From Trogon surrucura (Eukaryota > Chordata > Aves > Trogoniformes > Trogonidae): 64,000 bases of DNA. Location of the stretch: assembly GCA_020746105.1 (NCBI GenBank), contig CM036618.1, positions 122,747,280-122,811,279 of the forward strand, in the 5' to 3' direction. Made by a program: the position numbers and the translations under genes. The notes beneath the pieces were generated by a model. That model made no database searches. It was not told where the DNA came from and saw only the letters and a program-made list of their open reading frames with translations. Positions 1-14,800 of the stretch are shown piece after piece; the first letter of the stretch is position 1; each line of letters starts with the position of its first letter.

Positions 1-911
1 TTCATACATGGAATTACTGAATTTGTAAATTTTGGGCACCTGACGTATAGGAAGATGTATGCAAAATCAAAAGTCAGAGAAAGATCCCTTGCCTCTCAAC
101 CTCCCTCAAAACCTTGACTTGCTTAATTAGGTTCAACAGCAATAGAAATATTTATAATCCCTCAGAAACTGAATGCTATCTGAATCCAGTGCAACCCTAA
201 GCATGTTGTCAGACAGCAATTGTGTCTAACATTCACCCCCTGAAGTGCCTCCAGTGGATAATCCCCCCTAAGTCGAGCGTTTAGTAGAAATGACATGAAT
301 CTGGAGCTACCCCTCTCTGTGTCTCCAGAGACAGTCTATACAGATAGCTAATTGTGAAAAGGAGCAGACAGAAAACAAGGAAGGTAGAATAAAACTGCTG
401 TAAAAATTCCTTTTCTTTTTGACTTTCAAGGCACTGTCAGTCCTTTCTCTTGTTTGGCTTCAGATGGGCACCTCAGAGCCTGTTCCCTGACCCTGAGCTA
501 TCACACAGGGAGGAGCACAGCGGGTGAGAGTGGTCGCAGCGTAGCTGTTCCGCTGCCAGACCCAACCTCTCACTGAAGTCTTCCTCAGTGTGCCTATGGC
601 TTGCAAACCCACGGCAGTGCATTGGCTGTTGCCCCTCAAACCATCAGCCCTGGGCACAACACTGGGGAACAGCTGTTGGTCCAGGTTAAAGCAGCAAGTT
701 GCCTGCTTAAAACCAGCTGGCTTAAAACCTGCAGCTGTTTTCCTTTTAAAAGCCTCCGGATCCTTCTATTAGACAAAGACAACCATATTCTGTGGCTTTT
801 TGTGGGGACATTACAGTTCATTCACTAATGGAAAGCTGCCCTCCCATTAGTAGCAGTAGCAACGTACATCTTTTATTTGGCTTGCTGACAGCACAGCGAA
901 GTGCCACGTCA

Positions 912-926
912 GTGTGTGTGTGTGTG
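912..926. repeat. (GT)n microsatellite, short
   Basis: About seven and a half GT units in uninterrupted tandem, followed by an imperfect GAGTG continuation. Too short to be more than a weak microsatellite. Confidence 0.8.
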
Positions 927-3900
927 AGTGCAAACCTCTCTGCACAACCAACACCCCACCAGACTGCAGCCCAGTGTGGCCTTACCATCAGCTTGCTGGC
1001 CCCTCGGGTTGCTTCCCGTCACAAGTCCATCTACTCCGATTTCTTTGCTCTCTAGCTACTAAACAAGGTGACCTACACTTGCTTTTAGGATTTTGAAGCC
1101 AGACAAGGGGGGGAAATGAGACTGATGATTAGATGGGCAGATCATTATCTGGACCACTGTTCCCATTAGCACATAACAACCTTCTTCCTTCTGTTATCTC
1201 ACTAGCTGCTCTTATAGATCCTCTCTCCTCTCTTTAACCCCCAACAAAAATGACTTACTAATGTCACTTCCATGCAGCTTTAGTATCCCACAAGGGGTTG
1301 GAAACATTATTTCTTGTTTAGGAAAATCACACTCTCATATACTTTACTTACAGGCAATGAGTTAATACTTTAAAATTCAGAGCCATCATTAAGTGTTTGC
1401 AGTGGTGTCCTTGGGGACAGGAGATGAATTTGTTAGTCACTCTTGACAGCTGTGGCCAGAAACTCTAACTCATGGATGTTTGCTTCTATCTACCTACCCT
1501 TTATATTTTACCAGCAGTGCTAGTTAAAAAACATAAGCTGATAGTCATACCAGCTTTACAAAATGGGTAAGCAACAGTGTTATTACCCCTAAATTGTTGA
1601 AGAGAAATAAAGCTTAGGTAGTGATCAGAGCTTGGGAGGCACTATCCTCAGCTGCCTCTGCTTTGAAAGGGCTCTTCTCCACTCTGTTTATCAAACAAGA
1701 CACACACCAGCAGAGGCTAGGAACAGGCTGTGGGCCACTGGGCCACCAAGTTGTCCTGCTCAGAGTTAAAGCAGACATGGTGAGGCTTTGATTGGGACTG
1801 TCCTGCCTTGGCTTGTTACACCTCACGAGGGTTTCCACAGGGAAGCCTGAGGATCCCGGTTACCTTCAGCCAGCTGTCAGGCACTGTGGGTGACCAAGGG
1901 GCTTGGGCTTGCCTACCCTCATGCCCTGGACGAAGGCCACTATGTCCTTTGAACCTTCCCCACAACCACCAGAGCTCCTAGCCCTGGGGACAGAAACAGA
2001 GCGGGGCTTTAAGGGACTAAGCCCATGCCTTAGTGAGCAGAGCTTCTGGCGACCAGCCAGCTGCCCAGCTGATTGGCTCGCGTTCCCTTCTCAATTCAAA
2101 GGGCTCTTCGGCATCCTTGGCTACAGCTGCTTTCCAAAAAGGGTCATCGTTCAGAGAAAGGCCTCAGCAACCCTTCTGTGGAATATGGGAGGGAAAAATG
2201 AATGTGGTCACTGAGCTTAAACCAAGGAAAACATGCTTGGAAAAGGGAACGGGTGGTATTATCAGAACCATTTATACCTAGGTGTTATTATTAAACTCAT
2301 CAGAATAACATAACAGCATTAAAATAGCGATCAAAGGATTAAAAAGCAGTAAATGTGATCAAAAAAGAATTACAGAAGCAGAAATTGTGGTTTTTAGACT
2401 GTCCTGATCAAGCCCCTGTAGACTTGTGCATACTTGCAGTGTGATCTAATGAACTTCTGTTTCTATCAAGAACAAAAATAAAATGATCACATGAAAAACG
2501 CAGCATGCTGCCAACATAAGTTACCAGAGGGCTGAAGTTCACATGGGGTGTTTAGGTTAAAAAAAAAATCGGAAAATTTAAAATCAGATAAACTCGTTAA
2601 ACCCCTTAATCATTCCTCATTTACAGTGTTTCTTATCTTGTCCCTGAGTTTAAGCTTCAAATACTGAACTCCTCTCCCTTCGCACTACCTGGAATACATC
2701 TCACCCCTCTTTCAAGCTGCAGAATCTTTCTTCTTTTTTTCAGGATTGTTTTAAGGTAACTGTGGAAAAGCAAATAAGTTAGGCTAATGAAATAGCAGAA
2801 GAAGCAGAAGACACAGAGCAAAGTTAAGTGTTGCAGTAGCTCAAGCCATGAGAAGTAGGCATCTGCACAAACACAAATGACATCTAGTACCTCATATGTC
2901 AGGAACAAAGCCCTTACCCTGTGCATTAAAATCAACCAAGGGACTGAAACGTGACCCTATCACACACACGGGAAATTTGGGAATGCCTCTGTGGGCTGGT
3001 GCTGTTGCCAGCGTCCTATGAAAGTCTACTGCATCGACCCACCAGGCAGCCTCCACGGCTTCAAGACAAGAGGCGGATGCGCAGCTGGCCGATACCCGGC
3101 ACCGCTTCCATCTGGCCTCCTCCCCCTCGTTCTGGCAGCCCAAGGGAAAGGGAAACTGTGGGAGAAGACGTCCAACCCATCTCCCTTCCGGCTACAGCCA
3201 CACCTTTGAAGCTGTTCATGCGAACGCTGCTGCTCCTTCCCGTTGTACCTCTGAAGTGGCATTTCTGAAGTTTTTAATGGAAGTGTTTTCAAAACAGATT
3301 TCCCCACCCACCTCTTCCTTCCCCACACAGCTTGAGATACCGCATGCTTGCTCTGCTCAACGGTGCGACCTTGTCGTGTCACTCTCCTGATGTAAGATGC
3401 AGTTATCTGACAAAAACCAACCCACTTCCACGCGGACTTGGATTCATTCCAGCTCACGTGTTCTTTTACAATATATTTTCAACTTTCAATTTAACGGCAA
3501 GGTCACTAGTTAAAAAGCATCTAAAATATTAATCTTCAAGCAAAAATGTTTCAAGAAAGTTATGTATGAAATACTAGTTACACATGTTGCTGAAAAAATC
3601 CCACCAAAATGCAATTTTGTTTAATCAAACCCATTAATTACGACCACATTTGTTTTGATGAAGTTCGTTCACTGTAAAAAATTTGATATGAATCCAAATA
3701 AACTTTTTTAAGTCTCAGATTTCCATTCCACTTGCAATTTTTCTATAAGGCCAGTTTTTCAGTTTTGTACTTCTTTTATATTTCCTTTTAATTATGTCTT
3801 ATTTTGCTTTGTTCATAAATACTTAAGTTTCCCTGATCACATGCTTTTTTTTCTCTCAATGATGCAGTAAATTATAAATGAAAAATAATCCAAACATCCT

Positions 3901-6900
3901 GCCTAAACAATACAGGTAAAAATGCACTCTGAGGACTAAACAGTTTGGTATCTCCAACAATCTCTAACATTTCCAAGAGCAAACTCTTTATTCTCAAGTC
4001 TTTAAAAAGATTTTCACAATTTTTGACTTCTGATTCCAAATGTGAGAAATTTTTAAGTTGCATTCTTTCCCCTTGAGGCAGAGAGCAGCAAAATAACAAA
4101 ACGATGATTTTTTTTTTTCTATTTGGCTATTGTATTTATTCACCAGTTGAAATGTGATACTAATTTGTATCCAAAATTACTGTGGTACTTACCCACATGC
4201 AGTGTAATATTTAATTCTCCATACGCAGTACCTGTTCTTTTTATTTTACCAATGAGAAACTCGGCTACATTAATTTCCATGCAATTTCAGCAGACTGTAT
4301 TTTGACAAGAGGCACAAACTGGTCACTACACGATTGTAACAAAAGGGGAACTGCAACACCTACAGGATATTTCTATTTAGCAAAGCTCCCATTTCCCTTT
4401 TCACAGGTCATTGGAAATGTTTATTTTGTTAACGTCAACAAAACCGATCTTTTCACTGGTCAGTGGAAGCACATCGCAACAGAAATACTGGTCTGAGATC
4501 ATCGCGCCTTTATCACTCCTCCTGTTTCTCTAAATCTGCTAAAGCTCCAAGTACTTATTTCTCTTCCTGCAAATGTTTGACCCATGTGCCTAAAGATCAT
4601 TTTGAATAGAGGATTTGAGGCTTTTAAGACTGCATCAGACAACAAATATGCATAATGTCAGTGACCTCAATTTAGCTTCCAAAATAGCACATAGAGGACT
4701 CCCAGATTAAGGGTACAGAGAGCAAGCAAGCTGCTGTTCTCCTGCTTTTCATTTTCAGAGCTTACTTAATTAGAAAGCCATTCTGGAGGGATACAGCATT
4801 AAAAGACATACGAGTAGCAAGAATTGTTAAAAGCAGATGGAGGCTCAATAACAGGGAGGGTGAATTTCAGGAACAGAGAGAGCTCAGGGATCAAGTGATT
4901 TATAGGAAGCAATTTTTGTTTAATTGGAAACAGAAGGAGTTTCTTACTAAGGACCGTGTTATTCCCTCCACTAAGCAGATTTGTGCTGGGAAGGCAAAGG
5001 AGTAACCACTGCTTAGTTGTCCTCAGGCCTCACAGCCACAGACTCGTTGCTGCTCTTGGTGGGCTCCAGGGGGCTGCAGGAGACGGTGACTTAGGGTGGG
5101 AGGATGGGTTTGAGAAGACCCAGGATTCTCTGCAGGACCTTTCGAAAAGCAACACACGCAACTCTATCACCTGGAAGAATGGTCCCAAAAAAGCAGCTGG
5201 GGAATGCAGGGTCTTGGGAAGGTGTTTATCCGGGCCTGGGAAAGGAGTTAACAACTACATGTGCAGAGAGCACCTAAACGCTCTCTTTTTCTTTTTCTCC
5301 CACTGCAAACAAGTGCACAAAGGAACATGCCACCACGTTAACCTTCAGGCTTGACATAGCTATTCAAGGACAACATAGCTAAGCATGAAAAGAAACTATT
5401 CAGGTAGCTGAGGTTTTATCTCAAATGATGCTGGAGCGTGGAATCATTAAAGAATATCTAAGAGCACTCAGTATCACAGACGGCGCAGGGAACATTGTTG
5501 CACCAGATAAATGACAGCCGGCGCGGGAAAGGTCTTTATGCTGACTGGAAAGTTCCTATTAATGACTCCTATCCTCAGACAAGGACATCTCAATCTCAGT
5601 GCATGCCCATCGCCACGTTTTCAAATAACGATTACTTTTCAGACCATGACAGGCACAAGAGACATCAATTCCAGGACCTTCTGTCTCCAAGCCTCAACTC
5701 ACCCCCTTTTTCTCCCAGGTGAAGCTCCTCTAGCCCCACACACGAGCTCTAACACACCCAGCCAATCTTCCCATCCCGCAGGGTTCTCCATGCTAGTCCT
5801 GAGACCAGAGGTGCGTGCTCAGGAGTTGCTGTATTTTTGAAAGATCCACTACTGCTTCCGCTACCCTCCCATGTCAACACGTTGTACAGTCTAGATACTC
5901 TCCTTCAGAAATTGCCCCAAGACAGACTTCAAAAAATCACTGTAACACCTGAAGCACGTCATAAGCCAGGGAGCATAGAAACTGCATGTACTGTTTTATC
6001 TTCCTTTATTCATACACTCCCCCTTTGGTTTCCCCTGTTATCTCCCAAGTTTCAGCTTTGTGCCTCTCCCTGTTAACGCGAAGGTGATTTGCTGTGCCTC
6101 CCTAAGGTACAACAAAAACCCGTAAGAGTCATTCAATATCTGCTGTCTCATTGCATTAGGCTGTAACCATAGGGCCTTCATCAATCTGTGTCTCCATCTT
6201 TATTAACTGCAACCTCAATTAAACCAATGAGACTGTGAAGAAACCTGGGACCTGAGCTAGATTTTAACACTCTCATAAACTTGTATCTTCTTTCTGGAGA
6301 GTAATCCACCATCTATTCCAAGAGTTAATTGGAAAACTAAGTTTGAGTGATGAGGTTGATGAGATGCCCATCCGTGACGCCCAGTCTATCCATGTATTCC
6401 ATGTACATGTGCCTGTACTGTACCTCAGCTGAAAATTTTTGAGTTGGAGAAGCTCCTTAAAACAGAAGCCTAAACTGGTGATCTTTTCCTACTGGTGGTT
6501 GTATTATTAGTAGTAATTTCAGATCTCTTGCATTTTCTTTGAAGAGATAGCTGGTACTGAATTCTATGGGAGGATTTTCTTCACCATAATTTTTGTTCCT
6601 CATTTCCTCATCAGTGCAGCAGTCTATTCTCATGCAAAGCCCTGCTCTGTGCCTTGGGAGCTGTATACTTGGAATCACCCTTCCTTCTGGTGACTGTTTT
6701 GTGTGTTTCCTTTTGTGGATAAAAAACTGTCTTAAGCTGTCAAGTGTTTTTCTGATGACTCTGTAAATATGTAACCTACACATCTCATGATATGTAGAAA
6801 TAAAGATAATTTGAGTTAGTATGAATGGGGAAAAAAATCTGCTATCTATGAACATGTATAAGATTTTGAAAGGCTAGATTCTGCTCTTTTTCATTGCCAC

Positions 6901-9900
6901 TGGAATAAGTTAGCTTCACTGTAAGCAAAAGAGAATCTGCTCAGTTTCAATGCAATATATCCAGAGAAACTCCCCTGAAGTCTCATCTATCATCAGATAC
7001 TGCCCTTACTATATTGGGATGGATCCAGACTACATAACTGTAGTGACATAGCTCAAACAGAGCTGCTTTAACTGGTCCTTTTATAAAGTGCTGTCTATAT
7101 TTTGGATACTGTCTTCAAAACAAACAACAACAATAAAAAAAAACAGTGCATCCATTACCTTCTAACAAGTGATTTTTTTTTTTCCACTTCCATGACGCCT
7201 CCAAGGCACCCTGTAAACAGGCAGCTGAATGTCCAAGAGCACAGGCCTTGGAAGAGTAGCAGTATTATAATTCTTAGCTCAAGAGGTCATAACAGTCCCT
7301 CAGAAACTCCTTTTAAATGACATCTTGAGGTTATAACAGCAACAATATATTCCAGAAATATTTCAAATCCCGGGTGGACCGGAGAACGCGGGACTCTGAG
7401 AGCTGTACAGCACCACGGCAGCTGAGCAGGATGTCTCCAGGGGGCCCTGGAATCTGCAGGGTCACTTTATGTATAATGTGTTTTGCCTAAAAGTGGTGCT
7501 GTCCCACAGAGCGAGAGATTCTGGTTATTTTTGAAAGAAGCGAGAGACAAGAAAAGAAAGCTTCAGGTGCTTAAGGCCTCCTGTGTGAGGGCTCAGGAGC
7601 TGATGAAGTACAGACCTGAAAAAAAACCCGTGATGAAACTCACACCACAGCTTTTGGATCCTTGCCTAAAGTGAACTCTGAATACAGTTTAACAGAGTGT
7701 TTTTCAGTCTTTCACATCCACCTTGCTAATAGATAATTATGGTGTCACCTCTGTCTGACTCTTGGCAAAACATCCCCAACAGATCCCATCAGTATCACAG
7801 AAAATTCCCTGTGAGCACAGAGATTTCCACTCAAATATGACAATGAAAAAGAAATAAATAATCTATTTCTCTGTCTCTTTCTAGTGGCATCACTGTGCTA
7901 CTCAATGGAAAAGGGACAGATTCATCCTATGATTAAGTCTGGCACCTCCTTTCACTGCGCTACCCTGCTCTGCTCTTCCTACTCAGCCCAGACTATGAAG
8001 CCTGTTTTGAGTAATAAAAGCTCCTAACATACGCTGAGGTCGATGTATCTCAAGGCGGCATGTTTCTTAAGGTACACGCTCACTATAATTTCCATGTCAT
8101 TGATAATTGTCAGGGAACTGCATGGAGGTTTAGAAGTAAGCCATCATTAGCTCAAAAAATAGTCGCACTGATAGAGCCTTATGCTGCACTTTGAAGTTTA
8201 CCTTTGCACTGACTATAGCTCTTCACACCACAAAGTCTCTGCAGGATGGAGTCTCACTGAAAAGCCTGCTTGGCAAATTACTGAGCAGTCAGTCCTTCTG
8301 CTAATATTCTGTTAAAAATGAATGTTTTTAAACTAGAAAGCAAGCACACTCTGAATAAAGATCAAAAGCTCAGAAGTTTCTTTGAAAATCTTTTCAAGCA
8401 GTTGCAGTTCTGTAATGCCTCGTTACAACGAATGCTATTCCAAAATATTTCCTAACTCGTGAACAACATGAATCTGCTTTCCTCTCTCCTATTAGCAGAG
8501 ACGTGCATTGACTCTCCCCAAACGATGAGCCAATTTAGTTACCGACCCATTATTTTCTAACACACAAGCTGATGAAAAAAATCCATTCAGAACGTGGCAG
8601 AAATGTAACAGCGGAGACAGAGCTCCTGTCCCTCATTTTCTGTCTTCCAGAAATGTCGATTCAGTATTTGGGCCTTTGCACTTCCAAGTGTCAGGAAAGA
8701 TTTGTCGCCAAGTTTAACAATGACAAAAAGTTGGGACTCGATTCAAATTTACATATTGATGCACATGTTCGCTATTATATAGTGAACATGAAATTGGGGT
8801 GCATCATTGCTACTAAGGATGAAGATTCTGACATTATTTATGGCTGGTCTGGGTTTATATATTACTGTATATATATTACTATGTATTACCTTCACATCTC
8901 TCTACTTCCACCATTACATCATCCATATAGCCATGACTTCTCATTACTTTGTACTGTATTACACAACACGCTTTTTCTTTTTTTTTTTTTTTACTTGAGA
9001 AGTACAATTAGTATGGGATTTTAAATGCAACTCTTAAAAACTTTACGACTTAATGTAAGAATGGCATCGCCCAGAGGCTCAACTTAATTAAAAATAGCCT
9101 GAAAGTTTTTACTTCATAATACTACAATGAACTTAAAAGGAAAAAACCCTCCTCTTCTTGTCCGTACTGCTATTACTGGATTAAGTAAAACTATGCACTG
9201 GGAGGTTAATGGAGCCATCCTCATGATTAAGTTCAGGGGATTAATATTTCAGTTCAGTTGTAGTTTTTTTTTTTTTATTTTAACGTTTTTTCCAAAGGTC
9301 ATATTAACGCTCACTACTGTGAACTCTGGGAACTCTCTAATTACCCATCAATTTTAAATGAACCATGCAGAAAACTTTATTTCAGTGATGTTCCACAAGC
9401 ATCCCACCATGCGAAAATTGACATATAAGGTAACTTCATAAAACTAGATAAACAGGGGAAAGCCTGTCCCACTGCTGCACAGAGTAGCTTGAACTCATGC
9501 CTGTTAAAGGGCATATCCAAAGTTCCCTTCATTCTACAAAAAGACAGTGATTGACTCTGATGGGTTTTGGATCTACGGCACAAGCTAACTGGGTCAAATG
9601 AAGGAACCACTGGCACAAAATGGCATGGAGTACATACTCCTTCCCCAACAGAGATCTGCAGGTAATGTGACTCACAAAAGAGAAGTTCAGAGGTTCAGGA
9701 TTTTCGGCTCTCTTGTCTTAGCAATTCAAGGAAACTGCAAAGCATGGAAGAGTCTAGGAAACGGGGACAGGTTGCAGCTTAAAATCCAAGCCTGCTTCAA
9801 ACAGACAGGTAGAGATAACAAATTCCTACAGAGAAGGTCAGATGCCATTCTCATGTCCAGACCGGCCCACCTTTCTCCCTCTGTGTACAGCCTGATCTGG

Positions 9901-10126
9901 GTTTCTCTTGAGCACCTCAGCTCCATAAAGAAGGAAAACTGCTGAAGGTGTTTTGCCTTCTTAAGGCTTGTCATGGGTGAAGGGCTTCCACCCTGATGAT
10001 GCTGCAGCCCAACCAGCCCACACAGATCCCGAGGTCAGCTCAAGTGCGGTGGAATATGTTCAGTGAGCTATGGTGATAGAAAATGTGCATGACATAGCGC
10101 TTGTGAGTTAAGCCTGCTCTATGGAG

Positions 10127-10155
10127 TGCTTTTCATCTTGAATGCTTTTCATCTT
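10127..10155. repeat. 13-bp direct repeat, 16-bp period
   Basis: The motif tgcttttcatctt occurs at 10127-10139 and again at 10143-10155, a simple local duplication with a 16-bp period. I see no function. Confidence 0.8.
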
Positions 10156-11690
10156 CCTGTGCACTTGGACATCTTAAAGTCCTCTTGAACAGATCTCCTA
10201 ATGATACTGCCAATATCACGAGTTTTGTGGTTAGACTTTCCTGTTGCCAGGAAAAGGGATATTCGAATTCCCTAGAAGCCAGCAGAGACAGGAAAATAAG
10301 GGATACTAGAACTTGAAACCGCTTGGAAAATCAGTCCCTTTGGTACCTCCCTTCCTCACCGATCTCAGTGGGCCACAGCACACGAAGGTCACACTGAGGC
10401 CTCATCCAGCTTTCAAGCCTACTAAGGAGTCGTGAGCTTTTCTATTGACATCAGTGGGGGCTGGATTTGGTCCCTGGCTTCTCTCCTTCTGCAGTTAACA
10501 CAGTTCACTGAAGTTTAGTTCACCAGAGGGTCAAGCCTGAACTGAGATGACTCTCATGGAACTTCACTAAGCCCTTTGCTTTTTTTTCCAGAGGCATGCC
10601 GTCAAAATGTATAACATGATCTCCTCAGAGCTCCAATTTGTTTTTAATCTGATTTCATTTATGTGTATCACTATTGGTAGCTTCTATCTTGGAAAAGTTT
10701 TGTACTATGTAAAACCTTATTTAAGGAAAAAAAAAATTGGCAGTAGAACAAAGCCTCTTTTCATTATAAGAACTTATCTCTTTAATGCTCCATCAGTGTT
10801 CTATTATTACTTTGGTACTTGACATCTTCCAAAAGCATTACAAAGTTCTTGAGAGGTCTTACAACTTTACAGCATATTCTCTGATGCCAATTCTGATCAC
10901 AATCTCGTTGTAGATAAGTTTAATGAATGCTCAAAAAATAAAGGCCTTTCATAAGTGATCAAGTTATTTGAGAAAGCAAAAGAGTACTCTAAAAACATTG
11001 GTTGCTTGGATTAAAGGTCTATTTAAAATACATGTAGAGTACCCATTTTTGTTGAGGATAACAGAAATTATCTTGACTTTGGGGAGCATTCCAAGTGGTG
11101 CTAGACAAGTATCAGAAATAGATGAGCTTATTAACTCGCAAAAAAATCATATAGAACAGTGACTATAAAATCACATCTTTTTGCCCATCTCATGGAAATA
11201 TATTTAGAGCTATAGAAATACAGGCAGGCATTAGATTTAATGATAGTGAGTGAATAAGTAAGTCATCTGCTACTCTGTGCAACAGTAAAAAGATTATTCT
11301 GAGTTAGTTACAGAAGTTATTCCTAAAAATTTCTTACCACGTTATTTAAACTTTCTTACATATCAATTAGTTTGAAATAATAAGTCTTTAGGCTATCCAC
11401 TAATTGCAGCACTGTAGGCACGTTCTGTATTTAAAATTATGCAATGAAAATTAAGCCGAAGCACCAAGCTGCCTTGGCTAACAAAAAAGGTTTCCTCAGC
11501 CCTTCGGATAAAGGAGGAGAGCTAATGGGGGCACTGAATTCACAGGAGAGCTCTTTCTCAGTTTACTTTTCTGTCCTGTCACATGTTAACACAGACTACT
11601 GAAGCCACGAGCCGTTATCCACGTGTTTAATTTGCAGTGTTGCATTTTCAGTGCATTCATCTTCTGATCGTACAGTATGGCTCTTTTCAG

Positions 11691-11804
11691 ACAAAAAAAA
11701 GCAAAGGACTCCAGTGATTAATGCAAAGGAAAGACAGCAACATACAGATCCTGAAGGAGAGCTGATTCAGAAGATTCTGCGGCGGGATCGTTTACAAGTG
11801 CAAG
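11691..11804 (+). other. Candidate plus-strand coding exon, unidentified
   Basis: A pyrimidine-rich acceptor (ctcttttcag| at 11681-11690) and a good donor (caag|gtaaat, GT at 11805-11806) bracket 114 bp. Only one frame is open across it. That frame is open from 11603 and closes at a TAG just after the donor. It reads K-K-K-Q-R-T-P-V-I-N-A-K-E-R-Q-Q, then HTDPEGELIQKILRRDRLQV, a soluble, charged, protein-like composition unlike the surrounding intronic frames. There is no ATG, so it would be an internal exon. It runs antisense to PLCB1. I do not recognise the protein. It could equally be a conserved non-coding element or chance. Confidence 0.3.
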
Positions 11805-11818
11805 GTAAATTTAAATAG

Positions 11819-14800
11819 TTTAGCTACTCTTTTCAAAGTTAGAGGGAGGCTGGTTGCAGAGGAACATCTGGTCTATACATCAGGAGAAGACAACATTTTC
11901 AGTTTCTTTCTCCTGTGCTATGGCTCCAGGCTCGCAAAGAAGGCTTCAAGCTACTCTTTTAAGTGCTGCTATCTTTGCAGAACAGATCTTAGAAGAACTG
12001 AATTTCTCTTGTCTGGTCATATTTCGCTTCACTGATACACTGGAACTACAATTTGGCATTTGTACATTATCGCTGGTTCATGCTGGCACCTGTCAGAGGC
12101 ACACAGCACGCACTGCCCCATCAGTCACAGCTGCTGACTGGCCTCAGCAGCAGCGATGATGGCCGCTGGGATTATTTTAAAAGTGCAGCCTCTAATTGAT
12201 AGGTGAGTTGGTTGGTTCCCCCCCCCGCCAAATTCTCTACGCCTGCAGCATGAATGAAGAATCAAAGATAACATTCAGCTGATTCAAATAGGTCTTGGGA
12301 ATGGTGTCTTCCTGCTACAGAAATGAGAAAAAAAAAGCAGCTGAAATATTGTGTGTTGAAAGGCGTGCCTGACTGAGGCAATCTTACCTGAGAGTGATGC
12401 TGCTTTAAGTCAGAGAAACTCCAGCAGCTCGCTCTCTGTCAGTCGGCTCTGCATGCCATACCAGCAGGTACAGAGCTGTTCCTCCTTACTGTCTCCTGTA
12501 TCCTGCACTTAGTTGTACTTTTAAATCAGAAAAGGCAGAGCATTGGGCAGTCAACTTGCTGTAATACAGGTTTTTTTTTTACCCTGAGACAATAGTGGTT
12601 TACACTTCTGTGCACAAAAAAATATATCTCATTTAACAGTCAGTCTGACCACTGTGAGATATCCTACTGTCAGTATCCTGCACGCGATATGTGACTTTTA
12701 GAAAATACACTAAAAAATGTTCTCTATTATGTGTATATTTTTTAATAAAGTGCTCCTACTAATACTTACAAGTGGAGGGAAACAAGAGTGAATACTGAGT
12801 CAATCCTCTTATGTTCCTGTGTTTGTGGATGCATATACTCACAAATGGGAAAAAAAAGGGAAGGCATGTGATTATTTTTAAGTAAATAAAAATAATTACT
12901 TCACCGGCATAAACACAGATTTCGCATAAAAATTTACATTTACATTCATACAAAAGACACAGCTTGTTCAGGAGGTACAAAGAGGGGCTGTGGTGAGATA
13001 TTTATCAAAGATCTTTACTTATTTGCTGATCTCCAGCTTAAGAGAGGGACCTGCTGAAAGTGTCGGGGTAATGACAGAATTGGGTATGATAACGGACGTT
13101 GTCGTGGTGGGCACCTGTAACAGATGATCCCACAAGGAAGATTGAGTGGTGAAGCTTACTTACTTGCCCAGACCACTTTTCAGAAAGGAATACAGCAGGG
13201 CACAGAGTACTTCAGCTTCTTAGTGGGCAACATAGTATTTACAGTATGTACTCTCTACTTCACTGGTGATTAGATGGGAAAACAGACACCTATTTCACAT
13301 AAAAGATCTGGACCTGTGAGCAGGTTCATTGCTTTTCCACACTGTACCAGTTCCTGTAGCAGCCAACAGAGAGGATCTCGGCCTATGTAAAATCCTTGAA
13401 TGCGTTTTTTTTTTTTATATCACTGAAGTAAATCTGCTTATGAGGGAGTCGCAATCATTAAAGGACAGTTGATACTACAAGAAATTAACCCGTATTAAAA
13501 GAAATTACCTAAAAAGTAAAAAAGCTAAGTAATAATTCAAAATATTGAATTAATTTTCAACCAATTAGTATTTTCAAATGTGAGCTGCAATAGTCTCTGT
13601 CTGAATACAAATGGGAATGAAGGGTACTCCAGGCCAAGAGGAGACATTAGTGCTGACATGGAATCAGGGAGAAGTTACAGCAGAATTTATTCCATTATGT
13701 CATGAAGTGCATGAGCCCCTGCTCAGAATTACAATGATTCCCCGAGAAAGAGGCTGACAGTCAGTTATCACTCCCAGAGCTTCTACAATTTCCATGCTAC
13801 TTAGCATTACAGGCTCGTGTTTCCATCGCACCTCAACTTCAGCAGCGTTCAAGCTATGTGGCATAAGGTGTATTACTAAAAGAACAGGGAAGGAATTAAT
13901 TGCTGCCAAGGCCATCGATCCTATCAGGAATACTGATTCCTGAATCTGTTCTCTGCTTTCTCTGCTTTGAAAACTGAACCTGCAGAATTTTCAGCAGAAA
14001 GGAGCATTTTAAGAGCAGAAATGCTACACTGAGATCTCACTGACCTATATAATACTGTGCAGAGTAAAACTCATCTAAACAGGCACTTCTAAATATACTA
14101 ACATAAATAATCTCAGGAAGGACCACAGATAAGTATTGTGTATACTAATAATTTCTAGAAATACTAACCTTCAGTATCGGTAAGCTGTGAAATAACTTGC
14201 CCCTATGAGCCATATGTTTTATTCAGGCATTAACACCTACTTTGTGAAAATAAAGCTGTCAGAATGTGAGCTACCACATGCAATATCATTCCCACAGGCC
14301 ATACAGTAATTAAATGTGGAGGCTGATATTGCACCACACAGAATTCTGCTTGTGTATAACACCGATCAAAAGACTTACAAAAATCCAGGTTTAGAAAAAA
14401 TGCCAGCTTGATTCTAGAAAACACCTATATATAGGCTGAAGCCCCACTCAAAAACTCTACCACACACTTAACTGTCCATTTGAAACACATTTTAAAGGAT
14501 GAGGGAAGTGTCGCACAGTAGCTTTTAGGTCCTACTTTTTAGTGCTCTCATGAGGCAGCCAAAACATCTGAGTGGAAAAGCCATTGTGCATGGTATAAAA
14601 AGAGCTGCACGTTCAGACCAGACTTTGAAAGTCTCCACTCTCTTTTTCTGTCTCAGCTAATTTATCTTAGGTTTCTCCTGTTGACAGACATAACTGTTAA
14701 CTAAACGGAAGTTCCTCCTATAGATGACTAACATTTTGTCACTACTGGATTCAGACAGTTCCCGAATGAAGTGGCAAATTTAGGTCATTTCTCTAGATTT

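Larger units (their letters stand above)
1..11602. other. No recognisable gene; non-repetitive intronic or intergenic DNA
   Basis: This stretch holds only scattered short open frames on both strands, with stops every few dozen codons, plus poly-A/T runs and two short simple repeats listed separately. The longest frame (8572-9024, plus) has low-complexity, AT-driven composition and no family I recognise, so I treat it as chance. I see no transposon termini here. Confidence 0.6.

Noticed and set aside
3026..3457. 143-codon minus-strand frame
   Set aside because: Overlaps other open frames on both strands, has no recognisable domain, and lies in a GC-richer patch where long frames arise by chance.
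8572..9024. 150-codon plus-strand frame with a hydrophobic C-terminal half
   Set aside because: The hydrophobic run of tyrosine, isoleucine and phenylalanine comes from AT-rich and poly-T DNA. No splice sites or family similarity were recognised.
14592..14601. TATA-like box gtataaaaag as a promoter
   Set aside because: An isolated TATA motif in AT-rich DNA is expected by chance. No coding exon or CpG-rich region follows.
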